The translations under genes and the position numbers were made by a program. Of a stretch of 64,000 nucleotides of DNA, positions 35,303 to 44,410 are shown in pieces. The stretch's first letter is position 1. Every line of letters begins with the position of its first letter. The stretch lies in NCBI RefSeq assembly GCF_900100375.1, contig NZ_FNEZ01000005.1, positions 271,913-335,912 on the forward strand, given 5' to 3'. The notes beneath the pieces were generated by a model. It was given only the letters and a program-made list of their open reading frames with translations. It did no database searches and was not told the origin of the DNA. This DNA is from Flavobacterium noncentrifugens. Lineage in GTDB: Bacteria; Bacteroidota; Bacteroidia; Flavobacteriales; Flavobacteriaceae.

Positions 35303-35336
35303 AAAGCTGTCCGATTTTCGCGACGGCTTTTTTTTA
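35303..35336 (+). terminator. Intrinsic terminator of the DUF3857-pyrophosphohydrolase operon
   Basis: Stem AAAGCTGTC / GACGGCTTT with one G-U pair plus an inner CG pair, then eight T. Confidence 0.8.
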
Positions 35337-35382
35337 AGCAATAGAAATGACATTTTATACGTCCAAAAATATTAAAATGGGT

Positions 35383-35390
35383 TACTTTTG
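35383..35390 (+). promoter_or_regulatory. -7 box (TACTTTTG) of aroA
   Basis: Exact TAnnTTTG match 25 bp before the aroA ATG. Confidence 0.55.
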
Positions 35391-35414
35391 GATTCTTCAA
35401 AATAATGCACTCCA

Positions 35415-36644
35415 ATGAATTTAAGGATCAGTTCGCCACAGCCCGTAAAAAATGCCGCTCTAAATATTTCAGGTTCCAAAAGTGAAACCAACAGGCTTTT
35501 ATTGCTGCAGGCATTGTTTCCCGAACTCGCCATAAAAAACACTTCAAATTCAGACGACAGTGAAGCCATGATGCGCGCGCTGACCATCCAAAACGGCCTG
35601 GCCGACATTCACCACGCCGGAACTGCCATGCGTTTCCTGGCCGCTTATTTCGCTATTCAGGAAAACCGGGAAATCATCCTAACCGGTTCGCAAAGAATGC
35701 AGGAACGCCCAATCGAAATTTTGGTTGAAGCGCTGCAACAGCTTGGCGCCGATATTTCGTATGTTAAAAATGCAGGCTTTCCGCCAATAAAAATCAAAGG
35801 AAAAAAACTGGTTCAGAATCAAGTCACGCTGAATGCGAATGTCAGCAGCCAGTACATTTCTGCTTTGCTGCTCATTGCACCGAAACTCGAAAACGGACTC
35901 GAACTGACACTCGAAGGCAAAATCACATCCGTTCCTTATATTAATATGACTTTGGCGCTGCTTGATGAGATTGGAGTAAACACTTCTTTTATCGGAAATG
36001 TGATCAAAGTAAGCTCAAAATCTGAAATCAAAAACCCAACAAATGTAACTGTGGAATCTGATTGGTCTTCAGCTTCCTACTTTTATTCCATTGTTGCGCT
36101 TTCGCCGATCGGTACACAAATTAAACTTTCAAGTTACAAAGAAAACAGCTTACAGGGCGACAGCCATTTATCTGAAATTTATGAAACCATGGGCGTAAAA
36201 ACCGTTTTCGAAAACAACCAGATCATTATAACCAAAAACGATCGGGAAACCCCAGTCATCGCTTTCGATTTAAATAAAACGCCAGACATCGCGCAAACCA
36301 TCGCCGCAACGTGTTTCGGACTCGGGATTTCATGCCGCTTAACCGGTTTGCATACGCTCAAAATCAAAGAAACCGATCGTTTAGAAGCTTTAAAAACAGA
36401 ACTCGAAAAACTCGGGGCCACGATCGCTGTAACCAATGACAGCCTGATTCTCGAAAAATCAACCTTCATAAATCCTGAAATTAAAATCGCAACCTACAAC
36501 GACCACCGAATGGCGATGGCCTTCGCTCCATTGGCCATCAAAAAACCAATTTTGATCGAAGATGCGGGCGTCGTTTCCAAATCCTATCCTGATTTCTGGA
36601 GCGACTTAAAAACACTCGGATTTTTAATCGAAGAAACAAACTAA
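35415..36644 (+). CDS. aroA: 3-phosphoshikimate 1-carboxyvinyltransferase (EPSP synthase)
   Basis: Sixth step of the shikimate pathway. 409 residues, slightly short of E. coli AroA (427). Visible: SGSKSETNRLLLLQAL near 20 (Lys/Ser/Arg of the substrate site), HHAGTAMRFLAAYF near 68 (usual N-x-GTxxR), and LKIKETDRLEALKTELEKLGA near 315; YNDHRMAMAFAPLA near 362. Single gene with its own promoter; together with the operon at 22.5-26.5 kb it serves aromatic synthesis. Confidence 0.93.
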   Translation: MNLRISSPQPVKNAALNISGSKSETNRLLLLQALFPELAIKNTSNSDDSEAMMRALTIQNGLADIHHAGTAMRFLAAYFAIQENREIILTGSQRMQERPIEILVEALQQLGADISYVKNAGFPPIKIKGKKLVQNQVTLNANVSSQYISALLLIAPKLENGLELTLEGKITSVPYINMTLALLDEIGVNTSFIGNVIKVSSKSEIKNPTNVTVESDWSSASYFYSIVALSPIGTQIKLSSYKENSLQGDSHLSEIYETMGVKTVFENNQIIITKNDRETPVIAFDLNKTPDIAQTIAATCFGLGISCRLTGLHTLKIKETDRLEALKTELEKLGATIAVTNDSLILEKSTFINPEIKIATYNDHRMAMAFAPLAIKKPILIEDAGVVSKSYPDFWSDLKTLGFLIEETN

Positions 36645-36697
36645 AACTTCGCGATGCCTTGCTGTTGTTGGCTTCCTGAAAATAAACCCCAAAACAC

Positions 36698-36729
36698 TTG
36701 ACAACGCCTGTCGCACAATCGTATATTTG
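36698..36729 (+). promoter_or_regulatory. Promoter of queA
   Basis: TTG (36698-36700), 21-bp spacer, TATATTTG (36722-36729): the clearest full Bacteroidota promoter in the window. ATG at 36784. Confidence 0.75.
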
Positions 36730-36783
36730 CACCCACTTCAGGCCAAATAGCCCCAAAAGAACGCAGTTAAACCAAAACGATAT

Positions 36784-37833
36784 ATGAAATTATCACACTT
36801 CAATTTTAATTTACCAAAAGAATTGCTTGCAGAATATCCGGCTGAAAACCGCGACGAATCGCGCCTGATGGTCATCAACCGCGAGAAAAAAACCATAGAG
36901 CACAAAATGTTCAAAGACGTGATCGATTATTTCGGTGACGGCGACGTTCTGGTACTCAACAACACCAAAGTTTTTCCTGCGCGTTTGTACGGAAACAAAG
37001 AAAAAACCGGCGCAAGAATCGAAGTGTTTTTGCTTCGCGAACTCAATTCAGAGCAGCGCCTTTGGGACGTATTAGTCGATCCGGCGAGAAAGATCAGGAT
37101 CGGGAACAAATTGTATTTCGGCGACGACGATTCATTGGTTGCTGAGGTCATCGATAACACGACTTCACGCGGAAGAACATTGCGTTTCCTTTACGACGGT
37201 TCATACGAAGAATTCAGGAATAAACTGACAGAACTTGGTGAAACGCCCATCCCAAAATACATCAGCCGCGAAGTAACGCCCGAAGATGCCGAGCGTTACC
37301 AAACGATTTACGCCAAAGAAGAAGGCGCTGTTGCCGCTCCAACTGCCGGTTTGCACTTCTCAAAACACTTGCTGAAAAGATTGGAGATCAAAGGCGTAAA
37401 CTTCGCTGAGGTCACTTTACACGTCGGCCTTGGAACTTTCAACCCGGTTGAAGTAGAAGATCTTTCCAAACATAAAATGGATTCGGAAGAACTCATCATC
37501 ACGCAACAAGCCTGTGATATTGTAAACGACGCCAAAATTAAAAAGAAAAGGATCTGTGCGGTAGGAACGACTTCGATGCGTGCGATCGAAAGCTCGGTTT
37601 CATCGGCAAAAACACTCAATCCATTTGAAGGCTGGACGAATAAATTCATTTTCCCACCACACGATTTCAGTGTTGCCAATTGTATGATCACAAATTTCCA
37701 TACGCCAAAATCAACATTACTGATGATGGTTTCTGCATTCTGCGGCCACGATTTAATGAAAAAAGCCTATGAAGAAGCGATCAAAGAAGGATACAAATTT
37801 TATTCTTACGGCGACGCGATGCTGATTTTGTAA
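36784..37833 (+). CDS. queA: S-adenosylmethionine:tRNA ribosyltransferase-isomerase
   Basis: Adds the epoxycyclopentanediol ring from SAM to preQ1 in tRNA on the way to queuosine. 349 residues, usual length. Signatures: [21 protein letters not shown] at the N-terminus, [16 protein letters not shown] near 55, and [15 protein letters not shown] near 183. Uses SAM from MetK. queE of the same pathway lies at 57.3 kb. Confidence 0.95.
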   Translation: MKLSHFNFNLPKELLAEYPAENRDESRLMVINREKKTIEHKMFKDVIDYFGDGDVLVLNNTKVFPARLYGNKEKTGARIEVFLLRELNSEQRLWDVLVDPARKIRIGNKLYFGDDDSLVAEVIDNTTSRGRTLRFLYDGSYEEFRNKLTELGETPIPKYISREVTPEDAERYQTIYAKEEGAVAAPTAGLHFSKHLLKRLEIKGVNFAEVTLHVGLGTFNPVEVEDLSKHKMDSEELIITQQACDIVNDAKIKKKRICAVGTTSMRAIESSVSSAKTLNPFEGWTNKFIFPPHDFSVANCMITNFHTPKSTLLMMVSAFCGHDLMKKAYEEAIKEGYKFYSYGDAMLIL

Positions 37834-37881
37834 GGCATAAGTAAAAAGGCAAAAGACAAAAGCTTGAGCCTGTTCAAAAAT

Positions 37882-37912
37882 AAAATCCTGTCAGCAATGG
37901 TGGGATTTTTTG
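37882..37912 (+). terminator. Candidate terminator of queA
   Basis: AAAATCC (37882-37888) with GGATTTT (37903-37909), 14-nt loop, T run. The stem is short, so the call is moderate. Confidence 0.5.
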
Positions 37913-37917
37913 TTTTT

Positions 37918-38022
37918 GGGCGTTGCCTGCGGCCGGGCTTTCCGCTTCAATCTTTTTTGAATTCCTTCCGCTGCGCTGCAGGTCATTCCAAAAAAGGATT
38001 TCCACTGCAATCCCTAACGCGA
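37918..38022 (+). repeat. Dispersed inverted-repeat element, subfamily B
   Basis: GGGCGTTGCCTGCGG, CTTTCCGCTTCAATCTTTTTT, centre TCCGCTGCGCTGCAGG, AAAAAAGGATTTCCACTGCAATC, TAACGCGAAC. Lies between queA and kynU. Confidence 0.75.
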
Positions 38023-38075
38023 ACCTTAAACCGGGATTACTTCTTCGACAATACCTTCTTTCGACTTTTTGACTT

Positions 38076-38104
38076 TTGACTTTCGACTGTTTTCCCTACT
38101 TTTA
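38076..38104 (+). promoter_or_regulatory. Promoter candidate of kynU
   Basis: TTG (38076-38078), 18-bp spacer, TACTTTTA (38097-38104; last base off consensus), 19 bp before the ATG at 38123. Confidence 0.45.
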
Positions 38105-38122
38105 CCAAACAAACAACAACCT

Positions 38123-39400
38123 ATGACCTTTCAAAATACCAAAGCATTCGCGCAACAACTCGATGCTGAAGACCCGCTTTCTAAATACCGCGATGAATTC
38201 CACTTCCCGAAAGTCAACGGCAAAAAAGTGATTTACTTCACCGGAAATTCCCTCGGATTGCAGCCCAAAAGAACCAAAGCCTATGTCGATGAAATCATGA
38301 CCGACTGGGCAGAACTTGCCGTTGAAGGCCATTTTTACGCGCATAAACCCTGGTGGGATTATCAGGAACGCTTTGCAAATCCGTTGAGCAAGATCGTCGG
38401 TGCCAAGCCGTCTGAAGTCACTGTAATGAATACGTTAACTGTAAACTTACACTTATTAATGGTGTCTTTTTATAAGCCCGAAGGCAAAAGATTTAAAATC
38501 CTCTGCGAAGCAAAAGCATTTCCAAGCGACCAGTATATGATCCAGTCGCAGGTGAAATTCCACGGCTACAAACCAGAAGATGCGATTGTTGAAATCCAAA
38601 GACGCGAAGGCGAACACAACATCCGCCTTGAAGACGTATTGGCAAAAATCAAAGAAGTTGGAGATGAATTGGCGTTGGTCTTGATCGGCGGTGTCAATTA
38701 TTACACGGGGCAGGTTTTCGATATCAAAACGATCACAAAAGCCGGTCATGAAGCGGGTGCAAAAGTGGGTTGGGATCTCGCACATGCCGCGGGAAACATC
38801 AAACTAGAACTGCACGACTGGAATGTCGATTTTGCTGCCTGGTGCAGTTACAAATACATGAATTCCGGCCCAGGAAATGCATCAGGCTGTTTCGTTCACG
38901 AAAAACACCACCACAATAAAGAATTGCCAAGATTTGCAGGCTGGTGGGGACACAACAAAGAACGCCGCTTTAAAATGGAACCAGATTTTGATCCGGCAAA
39001 CGGCGCCGAAGGTTGGCAAATCAGCAATCTTCCGGTGCTTTCGCTTGCACCTTATCTGGCTTCGGTTGAAATGTTCGACGAAATTGGAATGGACGCGCTC
39101 ATCGAAAAAAGGGATAAAATAACAGCATATCTCGAATTCATATTGCACGAAATTGACAAAGAAGTCGACAGCACATTTGAAATCATTACACCGTTGGCAC
39201 CTTCAGAAAGGGCTTCGCAGTTGTCGGTTTTCCTGCACGGCGAAGGCAGGAAGCTTTTCGACTACCTGATGAAAAATGGCGTCATAACCGATTGGCGTGA
39301 ACCGAACGTAATTCGCCTGGCGCCGGTTCCTTTGTATTGTTCTTATGAAGATATGTACGAATTTGGCCAAGTTTTAAAAGCAGGTATACTAAATTCATAA
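38123..39400 (+). CDS. kynU: Kynureninase
   Basis: Cleaves kynurenine or 3-hydroxykynurenine to (3-hydroxy)anthranilate and alanine in tryptophan breakdown. 425 residues from ATG 38123; the open frame extends upstream through the promoter. Visible: YFTGNSLGLQPKRTK near 39, VMNTLTVNLHLLM near 103, GWDLAHAAGNI near 223 and the PLP-lysine motif WCSYKYMNSGPG near 249. Acts with Kmo encoded at 43 kb. Confidence 0.94.
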   Translation: MTFQNTKAFAQQLDAEDPLSKYRDEFHFPKVNGKKVIYFTGNSLGLQPKRTKAYVDEIMTDWAELAVEGHFYAHKPWWDYQERFANPLSKIVGAKPSEVTVMNTLTVNLHLLMVSFYKPEGKRFKILCEAKAFPSDQYMIQSQVKFHGYKPEDAIVEIQRREGEHNIRLEDVLAKIKEVGDELALVLIGGVNYYTGQVFDIKTITKAGHEAGAKVGWDLAHAAGNIKLELHDWNVDFAAWCSYKYMNSGPGNASGCFVHEKHHHNKELPRFAGWWGHNKERRFKMEPDFDPANGAEGWQISNLPVLSLAPYLASVEMFDEIGMDALIEKRDKITAYLEFILHEIDKEVDSTFEIITPLAPSERASQLSVFLHGEGRKLFDYLMKNGVITDWREPNVIRLAPVPLYCSYEDMYEFGQVLKAGILNS

Positions 39401-39436
39401 GCCGAATTCTTAAAAGTTTGATGAAAATAAAAAGAA

Positions 39437-39469
39437 TTGAAAAAGTATAAACAAAATATTTTAGCTTTG
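39437..39469 (+). promoter_or_regulatory. Promoter of the M36 peptidase gene
   Basis: TTG (39437-39439), 22-bp spacer, TAGCTTTG (39462-39469), 43 bp before the ATG. Confidence 0.6.
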
Positions 39470-39511
39470 TAAGCTACTGAAAACAATGTGTCAAATTAAA
39501 TACTACTACAA

Positions 39512-41569
39512 ATGAAATTGAAATTACCTCTCATGGCATTGGTTGCTGCTTTCGGGTTTGCCACTAACGCGCAGGTTTCAAAAAACGAAAACGCTGCAAG
39601 AAAATGGATTACAGATCATTCGAAAGAACTGGGAATTAAAGATTATCATACATTTAAACTGAACTTTGTAAAGAAAAGCCTTGCAGGGGAAACGCTTCGT
39701 TTTCAGCAAATGATCAACAATGTGCCGGTTTACCATTCAGAAATTGTAGTGCATTTCAATCAGAATGACAAACTCAGTTTTACTTCTGAGTCTTTTGATG
39801 CTGCAGCAAAAAATATCACGACTACGCCAAGCCTTTCTACAGATGCCGCTTTAACTGCTTCAAAAGAAAGCTTGAAACTTAACGTAAGCTATACGGTTGA
39901 TGAAAAAGAATTGATTGTTGCCGAAATCAATGACCAAACCAAATTGGTCTATAGAATCGTAACGAATCCAGCAAATGGAAAAGCCAGTTGGGAAGTTTTG
40001 GTCGATGCTCAAACAGGGACTGTTTTAAGCACCAAAGACGTTGCAATATACCACCGTCATGAAAAAAATAGTATTGAACAACCTAAAAAAACAAATTCAA
40101 TTGTTTCGATGGCACCTTTTGCTTTCGTAACAGGAACAGCGATGGTGTATCTTTCAGATCCGTTGTCTGCTGCACATGTTGCTTATGGAGCGACAGGTTA
40201 TGTTGATGGAAATGATGCAAATACTACGCAATTGGCTGCAGCAAGAACAGCAGTAACGTTGCCAGAAATTGATTTGACGGCAGGCATTTATAAGTTAAAA
40301 AGTTCTTATGTACAAATAGGCGACTTTGAAACACCAAATAAAGGTTTGTTTACCCGGGCAACAAGTGATTTTAATTTTACAAGGGACAATGACGGTTTTG
40401 AAGCGGTAAATGTTTTTTACCAATTGGACAAAAGTTTAAGATATATCAATGAAACATTAGGCATTGTATGTAAGCCGAGTTTAAATAGCGGGGTTCTTTT
40501 ATATGATCCTTCGGGATTGGATGGTGACGACAATTCACATTATGTTCCTTCTACGGAAAGAATCGCTTTTGGTGAAGGTTGTGTAGATGATGCTGAAGAT
40601 GCTGATGTCATCTGGCATGAATTTGGTCACGGCGTTCACGACTGGTTGACAAACGGAAGCACTTCGCCATATATTGGTGAAGGAAATGGTGATTACTGGG
40701 CTCAATCTTACAGCCGAAGCCTAAACCAATGGACATCTTCTGATGCGGCATACAATTACATGTTCAGCTGGGACGGTCACAATACCTGTTGGGATGGAAG
40801 AACTACCAATTATGCAGCACTCTATCCAGGTGGACTGGTTGGATTGCAAGGTGGCGCAGCACATACCGACGGACAGATCTGGGCGACAGTCCTGATGAAA
40901 ATATGGGATGCCATCGGAAGGGAAAAAACAGACAAAATGTTCCTAGAAGGTTTAGTACTTACAAACAGCAGCAGCAATCAACAAAACAGCGCCAGGGCTT
41001 TAAGACAAGCGGCCATAGACATGAGATACAGTTGTGCTGATGTGAGGACCATTACCCAGAAATTTACCGCTGCAGGTTATACGATGCCTGCATTGTTGGT
41101 GGTGAGTGCGCCCGAAACTGAAACTGTCACAGTTGATGCAGAGGGTAATTATATTCTTGGGGATTTTACCTCAGAAACGATTGTATACAGTCCGAATTGT
41201 GATGTTCCCGCAGTTCAATCTCCACCGCCGGGAACGGTTTTTCGTGCAGGAACTTATGTGATTACAATGACCAGCGGAACTGCTTCTGATACATTCACCC
41301 TTGTGGTAGAGCCGGCGTTAGGGCTTAATGACAATGCAAGAGCAAATGACATCGTAGTGTATCCAAACCCTGCCGTCAATGAAATCACTATCAAAGGAAA
41401 CCTTGATACTACTGATTCCATTTCGATCTACAACATGCTTGGCCAAAAAGTAATCGAAAAAGCAATCGATTCTAAAGAGCAAAAAGTAGATGTTTCTAAA
41501 TTGCAATCAGGCGTTTACACGATCAATTTTAACAACAGCAAATTCTCTTACAAATTCGTGAAAAACTAA
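39512..41569 (+). CDS. T9SS-secreted M36 (fungalysin) metalloprotease
   Basis: 685 residues: signal peptide (1-20), FTP/PepSY-type propeptide (about 25-180: RFQQMINNVPVYHSEIVVHFN), catalytic M36 domain with zinc motif VIWHEFGHGVHDW (His near 371 and 375) and downstream GEGNGDYWAQ (Glu ligand), a degenerate HYR-like domain (about 530-600), and a C-terminal type A sorting domain (VYPNPAVNEITIKG ... LQSGVYTINF ... KFVKN). An extracellular protein-degrading enzyme exported by T9SS. Single gene with promoter and terminator. Confidence 0.9.
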   Translation: MKLKLPLMALVAAFGFATNAQVSKNENAARKWITDHSKELGIKDYHTFKLNFVKKSLAGETLRFQQMINNVPVYHSEIVVHFNQNDKLSFTSESFDAAAKNITTTPSLSTDAALTASKESLKLNVSYTVDEKELIVAEINDQTKLVYRIVTNPANGKASWEVLVDAQTGTVLSTKDVAIYHRHEKNSIEQPKKTNSIVSMAPFAFVTGTAMVYLSDPLSAAHVAYGATGYVDGNDANTTQLAAARTAVTLPEIDLTAGIYKLKSSYVQIGDFETPNKGLFTRATSDFNFTRDNDGFEAVNVFYQLDKSLRYINETLGIVCKPSLNSGVLLYDPSGLDGDDNSHYVPSTERIAFGEGCVDDAEDADVIWHEFGHGVHDWLTNGSTSPYIGEGNGDYWAQSYSRSLNQWTSSDAAYNYMFSWDGHNTCWDGRTTNYAALYPGGLVGLQGGAAHTDGQIWATVLMKIWDAIGREKTDKMFLEGLVLTNSSSNQQNSARALRQAAIDMRYSCADVRTITQKFTAAGYTMPALLVVSAPETETVTVDAEGNYILGDFTSETIVYSPNCDVPAVQSPPPGTVFRAGTYVITMTSGTASDTFTLVVEPALGLNDNARANDIVVYPNPAVNEITIKGNLDTTDSISIYNMLGQKVIEKAIDSKEQKVDVSKLQSGVYTINFNNSKFSYKFVKN

Positions 41570-41592
41570 TTTTAAGAAACCATTAAAGCAAG

Positions 41593-41631
41593 CCGCAGTG
41601 AAAATAACATTTCATTGCGGTTTTTTTTTTG
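41593..41631 (+). terminator. Intrinsic terminator of the M36 peptidase gene
   Basis: An 11-bp stem (CCGCAGTGAAA / TTTCATTGCGG, one G-U pair), 6-nt loop, ten T. Confidence 0.88.
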
Positions 41632-41641
41632 GCAAATAAAG

Positions 41642-41649
41642 TACCTTTG
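41642..41649 (+). promoter_or_regulatory. -7 box (TACCTTTG) of the arginase-family gene
   Basis: Exact TAnnTTTG match 26 bp before the ATG at 41675. Confidence 0.55.
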
Positions 41650-41674
41650 CGTCCGATTGAAAGAACACTAAAAA

Positions 41675-42760
41675 ATGACTAAAGAACAAAAAATAAACAG
41701 TTTCGATCCGTCGCAACCCGGATTAGCTGACCAAAGTATTTTCGGATTGCCCTTTACGGCAGATGAAAGCGAAATCATCATCATCCCTGTTCCCTGGGAA
41801 GTGACTGTGAGCTACGGCGCTGGTGCTTCTGAAGGTCCAGAAGCAATTTTAGACGCGTCATTTCAAGTCGATTTGCACCACCAGGAATTCCCAGAATTGT
41901 GGAAACTCGGGATGTACCTCGACCTGAATGAACAAACCGCAAAATGGAATGACGACAGTGCCAGATACAAAAACCTCGCACAACCGATCATCGAAGCGCT
42001 TGAAAGCGGAGAAGCAATTGAAAATAACCCTAAGCTTCAGGCTGATCTCGATAAGATCAATAAAGTGTGTGGCGATCTCAATACTGAAGTCCGTGACCGC
42101 ACTTTGCACTGGATGGGCAGAGGCAAAAAAGTCGTGCTTTTAGGCGGCGACCATTCTACGCCGCTCGGCTATTACCAGGCTTTGGCAACACAACATGACA
42201 ACTTTGGGATTTTGCATTTGGACGCGCACATGGATTTGCGGATCGCCTACGAAGGATTTAAATATTCACACGCTTCCATTATGTACAATGCGTTGCAGAT
42301 CCCGCAGGTTTCAAAAATTGTACAGGTCGGAATCCGTGATTTTTGCAAACAGGAAGTGGAAGTGGCACAATCTGACCGCGTCGTTGTGCATACCGATATG
42401 GATTTAAAAGCAGAAAGCTTCCAAGGCATGACCTGGGAAATGCAATGCGACAACATTATCGCTGCGCTTCCGCAAAAAGTCACAATCAGTTTTGATATCG
42501 ACGGCATGTATTCGTGGTATTGCCCGAATACAGGAACGCCGGTTCCAGGCGGATTTTCATTCGAGCAGGCAACGTATTTGTTAAGCAAATTGGCCGGCAG
42601 CGGAAAAGAAATCATAGGGTTTGATCTTGTTGAAGTCGCTCCCGGCGATGACGACTGGGACGGAAACGTGGGCGCCAGGATGCTATACCACATGTGCGGT
42701 GTCCTTGCGAAAAACAACGGGCTCGAAGTGGGACAAAAGATCAATTTCAAGAGGAATTAA
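41675..42760 (+). CDS. Arginase/agmatinase/formimidoylglutamase family hydrolase
   Basis: 361-residue ureohydrolase-fold enzyme with all Mn ligands visible: LLGGDHSTPLG (His near 158), LHLDAHMDLRIA (Asp-His-Asp near 180-184), SFDIDGM (Asp pair near 275) and TGTPVPGGFSFEQ. Two extra features are an N-terminal extension of about 25 residues and an insertion near 80-130. Bacteroidota members are usually called agmatinase-family; the substrate cannot be fixed from sequence. It lies between the two kynurenine genes but in its own transcription unit. Confidence 0.85.
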   Translation: MTKEQKINSFDPSQPGLADQSIFGLPFTADESEIIIIPVPWEVTVSYGAGASEGPEAILDASFQVDLHHQEFPELWKLGMYLDLNEQTAKWNDDSARYKNLAQPIIEALESGEAIENNPKLQADLDKINKVCGDLNTEVRDRTLHWMGRGKKVVLLGGDHSTPLGYYQALATQHDNFGILHLDAHMDLRIAYEGFKYSHASIMYNALQIPQVSKIVQVGIRDFCKQEVEVAQSDRVVVHTDMDLKAESFQGMTWEMQCDNIIAALPQKVTISFDIDGMYSWYCPNTGTPVPGGFSFEQATYLLSKLAGSGKEIIGFDLVEVAPGDDDWDGNVGARMLYHMCGVLAKNNGLEVGQKINFKRN

Positions 42761-42765
42761 TACAA

Positions 42766-42791
42766 AGGCGGACAGTTTGTCCGTCTTTTTT
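42766..42791 (+). terminator. Intrinsic terminator of the arginase-family gene
   Basis: GCGGACA / TGTCCGT stem with a GTT loop, then CTTTTTT. Confidence 0.78.
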
Positions 42792-42828
42792 GTTTGCGAC
42801 AAACATCATTTTGAATGCAATGTTGATC

Positions 42829-42912
42829 CGCGTGAGCGATTAAGGCGGTATCCTTGCAGCGCAGCGGAAAGATAAAGCCGAAAGCGCGGCCTGAGGCACG
42901 AAGGACACGCCC
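42829..42912 (-). repeat. Dispersed inverted-repeat element, subfamily B (short, diverged)
   Basis: Minus strand: GGGCGTGTCC, TCAGGCCGCGCTTTCGG, TTTCCGCTGCGCTGCAAGGAT and CGCTCACGCGG. It keeps the ends of subfamily B but has lost the A6/T6 core. Lies just upstream of the kmo promoter. Confidence 0.6.
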
Positions 42913-42985
42913 AAATAAATCAATAAAACCAAGCGATGCTTTCAATTATTGCTTAAATTTACGCACTTACTATTATTTGTTGCTG

Positions 42986-44323
42986 ATGCAGAAATCATTA
43001 AAAATTGCAGTGGTCGGATCCGGACTTGTGGGTTCGCTGCTCGCAATTTACCTCAAAAAAGCCGGGCATACGGTGCATGTTTATGACAGAAGTCCGGACA
43101 TTCGCAAAATCCAGTTCTCAGGAAGATCAATCAATTTAGCGATGTCGCACCGCGGCTGGAAAGCGCTTGACGGCGTGGACGTGGGCGATAAAGTACGCGA
43201 AATTGCAATCCCGATGGACAAGCGCGCAATTCATTTAAAAGACAAACTCAATTTTCAGCATTACGGCAAAGAAGGCGAGAGCATTTACTCGATTTCACGT
43301 GGGACATTAAACCGGAAAATGATCGATCTGGCGGAAGAAGCCGGAGCCGAATTTTTCTTCGAACAGCGCATTTGGGATGTGTCGCTCGCAGAAGCTACTT
43401 TGCACATTGGCGAAACCGAAAGAGGCGAGTGGAAAGACGTGAAATACGACATGGTTTTTGGTGCCGATGGGGCGTTTTCGAGGATCCGCCACAGGATGCA
43501 ACGCCAGAGCATGTTTAATTATTCGCAGGAATTTTTAAACACCGGTTACAAAGAACTGAACATTCCGGCAAATGCAGATGGTTTGCACAAATTAGATAAA
43601 AACTCTTTCCACATCTGGCCGCGCGGCAATTACATGCTGATCGCTTTGCCAAATCTGGACGGCAGTTTTACCTGCACGCTGTTCATGCCGTTTGAAGGCG
43701 AAAACTCGTTTGCAGCATTGACCGACCGGAAATCAGTGGAAGATTTCTTTGAGAAAAACTTTCCGGATTCGATTGACGTGATCCCCAAACTTGCTGAGGA
43801 TTTCTTTAAAAATCCAACGAGTACACTGGTTACGATGAAATGTTTTCCATGGACTTTTGAAGATAAAGTGGCACTCATTGGCGATGCCTGCCACGCGATC
43901 GTTCCGTTTTATGGGCAAGGAATGAATGCGGGTTTTGAAGACATCACTGTGCTTTATGAAATGATGCAACAATTTGGCGACGACTGGACAACAGTTTTCT
44001 CAGAATACCAAAAATCCAGGAAGCCAAATGCCGATGCGATAGCCGAATTGTCTTACCGCAATTTCATGGAAATGAGCTCGAACACCGCAGATGAAAAATT
44101 CTTATTACAGAAAAAAATAGAAAAGCGCTTTTCAGAAAAATTCCCTGATAAATGGCTGCCATTGTACAGCCGCGTGACATTTAGCCACAATCCATATAGC
44201 GAAGCGCTGGCCATTGGCGACAAACAAAACGAGATTATGAGCAAAGTGATGCAGCTTCCCGAAATTGAAAAAATCTGGGATAGTGAAGCAGTTGAAAACA
44301 GAATTTTAGATTTACTGAAATAG
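42986..44323 (+). CDS. kmo: Kynurenine 3-monooxygenase
   Basis: FAD enzyme that hydroxylates kynurenine with NADPH and O2. 445 residues from ATG 42986; the open frame extends 44 codons upstream into repeat sequence, which is not taken as coding. FAD motifs: VVGSGLVGSLLAIYLKKAGHTVHVYDR (dinucleotide fold at about 8-34), FGADGAFSRIR near 158, and LIGDACHAIVPFYGQGMNAGFED near 300. C-terminal hydrophobic-poor helix region. Pairs with KynU to give 3-hydroxyanthranilate. Confidence 0.93.
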   Translation: MQKSLKIAVVGSGLVGSLLAIYLKKAGHTVHVYDRSPDIRKIQFSGRSINLAMSHRGWKALDGVDVGDKVREIAIPMDKRAIHLKDKLNFQHYGKEGESIYSISRGTLNRKMIDLAEEAGAEFFFEQRIWDVSLAEATLHIGETERGEWKDVKYDMVFGADGAFSRIRHRMQRQSMFNYSQEFLNTGYKELNIPANADGLHKLDKNSFHIWPRGNYMLIALPNLDGSFTCTLFMPFEGENSFAALTDRKSVEDFFEKNFPDSIDVIPKLAEDFFKNPTSTLVTMKCFPWTFEDKVALIGDACHAIVPFYGQGMNAGFEDITVLYEMMQQFGDDWTTVFSEYQKSRKPNADAIAELSYRNFMEMSSNTADEKFLLQKKIEKRFSEKFPDKWLPLYSRVTFSHNPYSEALAIGDKQNEIMSKVMQLPEIEKIWDSEAVENRILDLLK

Positions 44324-44327
44324 TTTT

Positions 44328-44410
44328 AGGAGCTTTTTCCTGCTGTTCGCTATAATCTTTTTCTCCGCTGCGCTACAAAAAAGGATTTCCGCTGCCATCA
44401 GGGCTAGGGA
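44328..44410 (+). repeat. Dispersed inverted-repeat element, subfamily A
   Basis: AGGAGCTTTTTCCTGCTGTTCGC, ATAATCTTTTTC, centre CGCTGCGC, AAAAAAGGATTTCCGCTGCCATC, GGGCTAGGG. It begins 5 bp after the kmo stop and its right part lies inside the NDH-2 reading frame. Confidence 0.82.

Noticed and set aside
42854..42985. N-terminal extension of kmo
   Set aside because: It would encode part of a dispersed repeat and the promoter region; the FAD motif fits a start at 42986.
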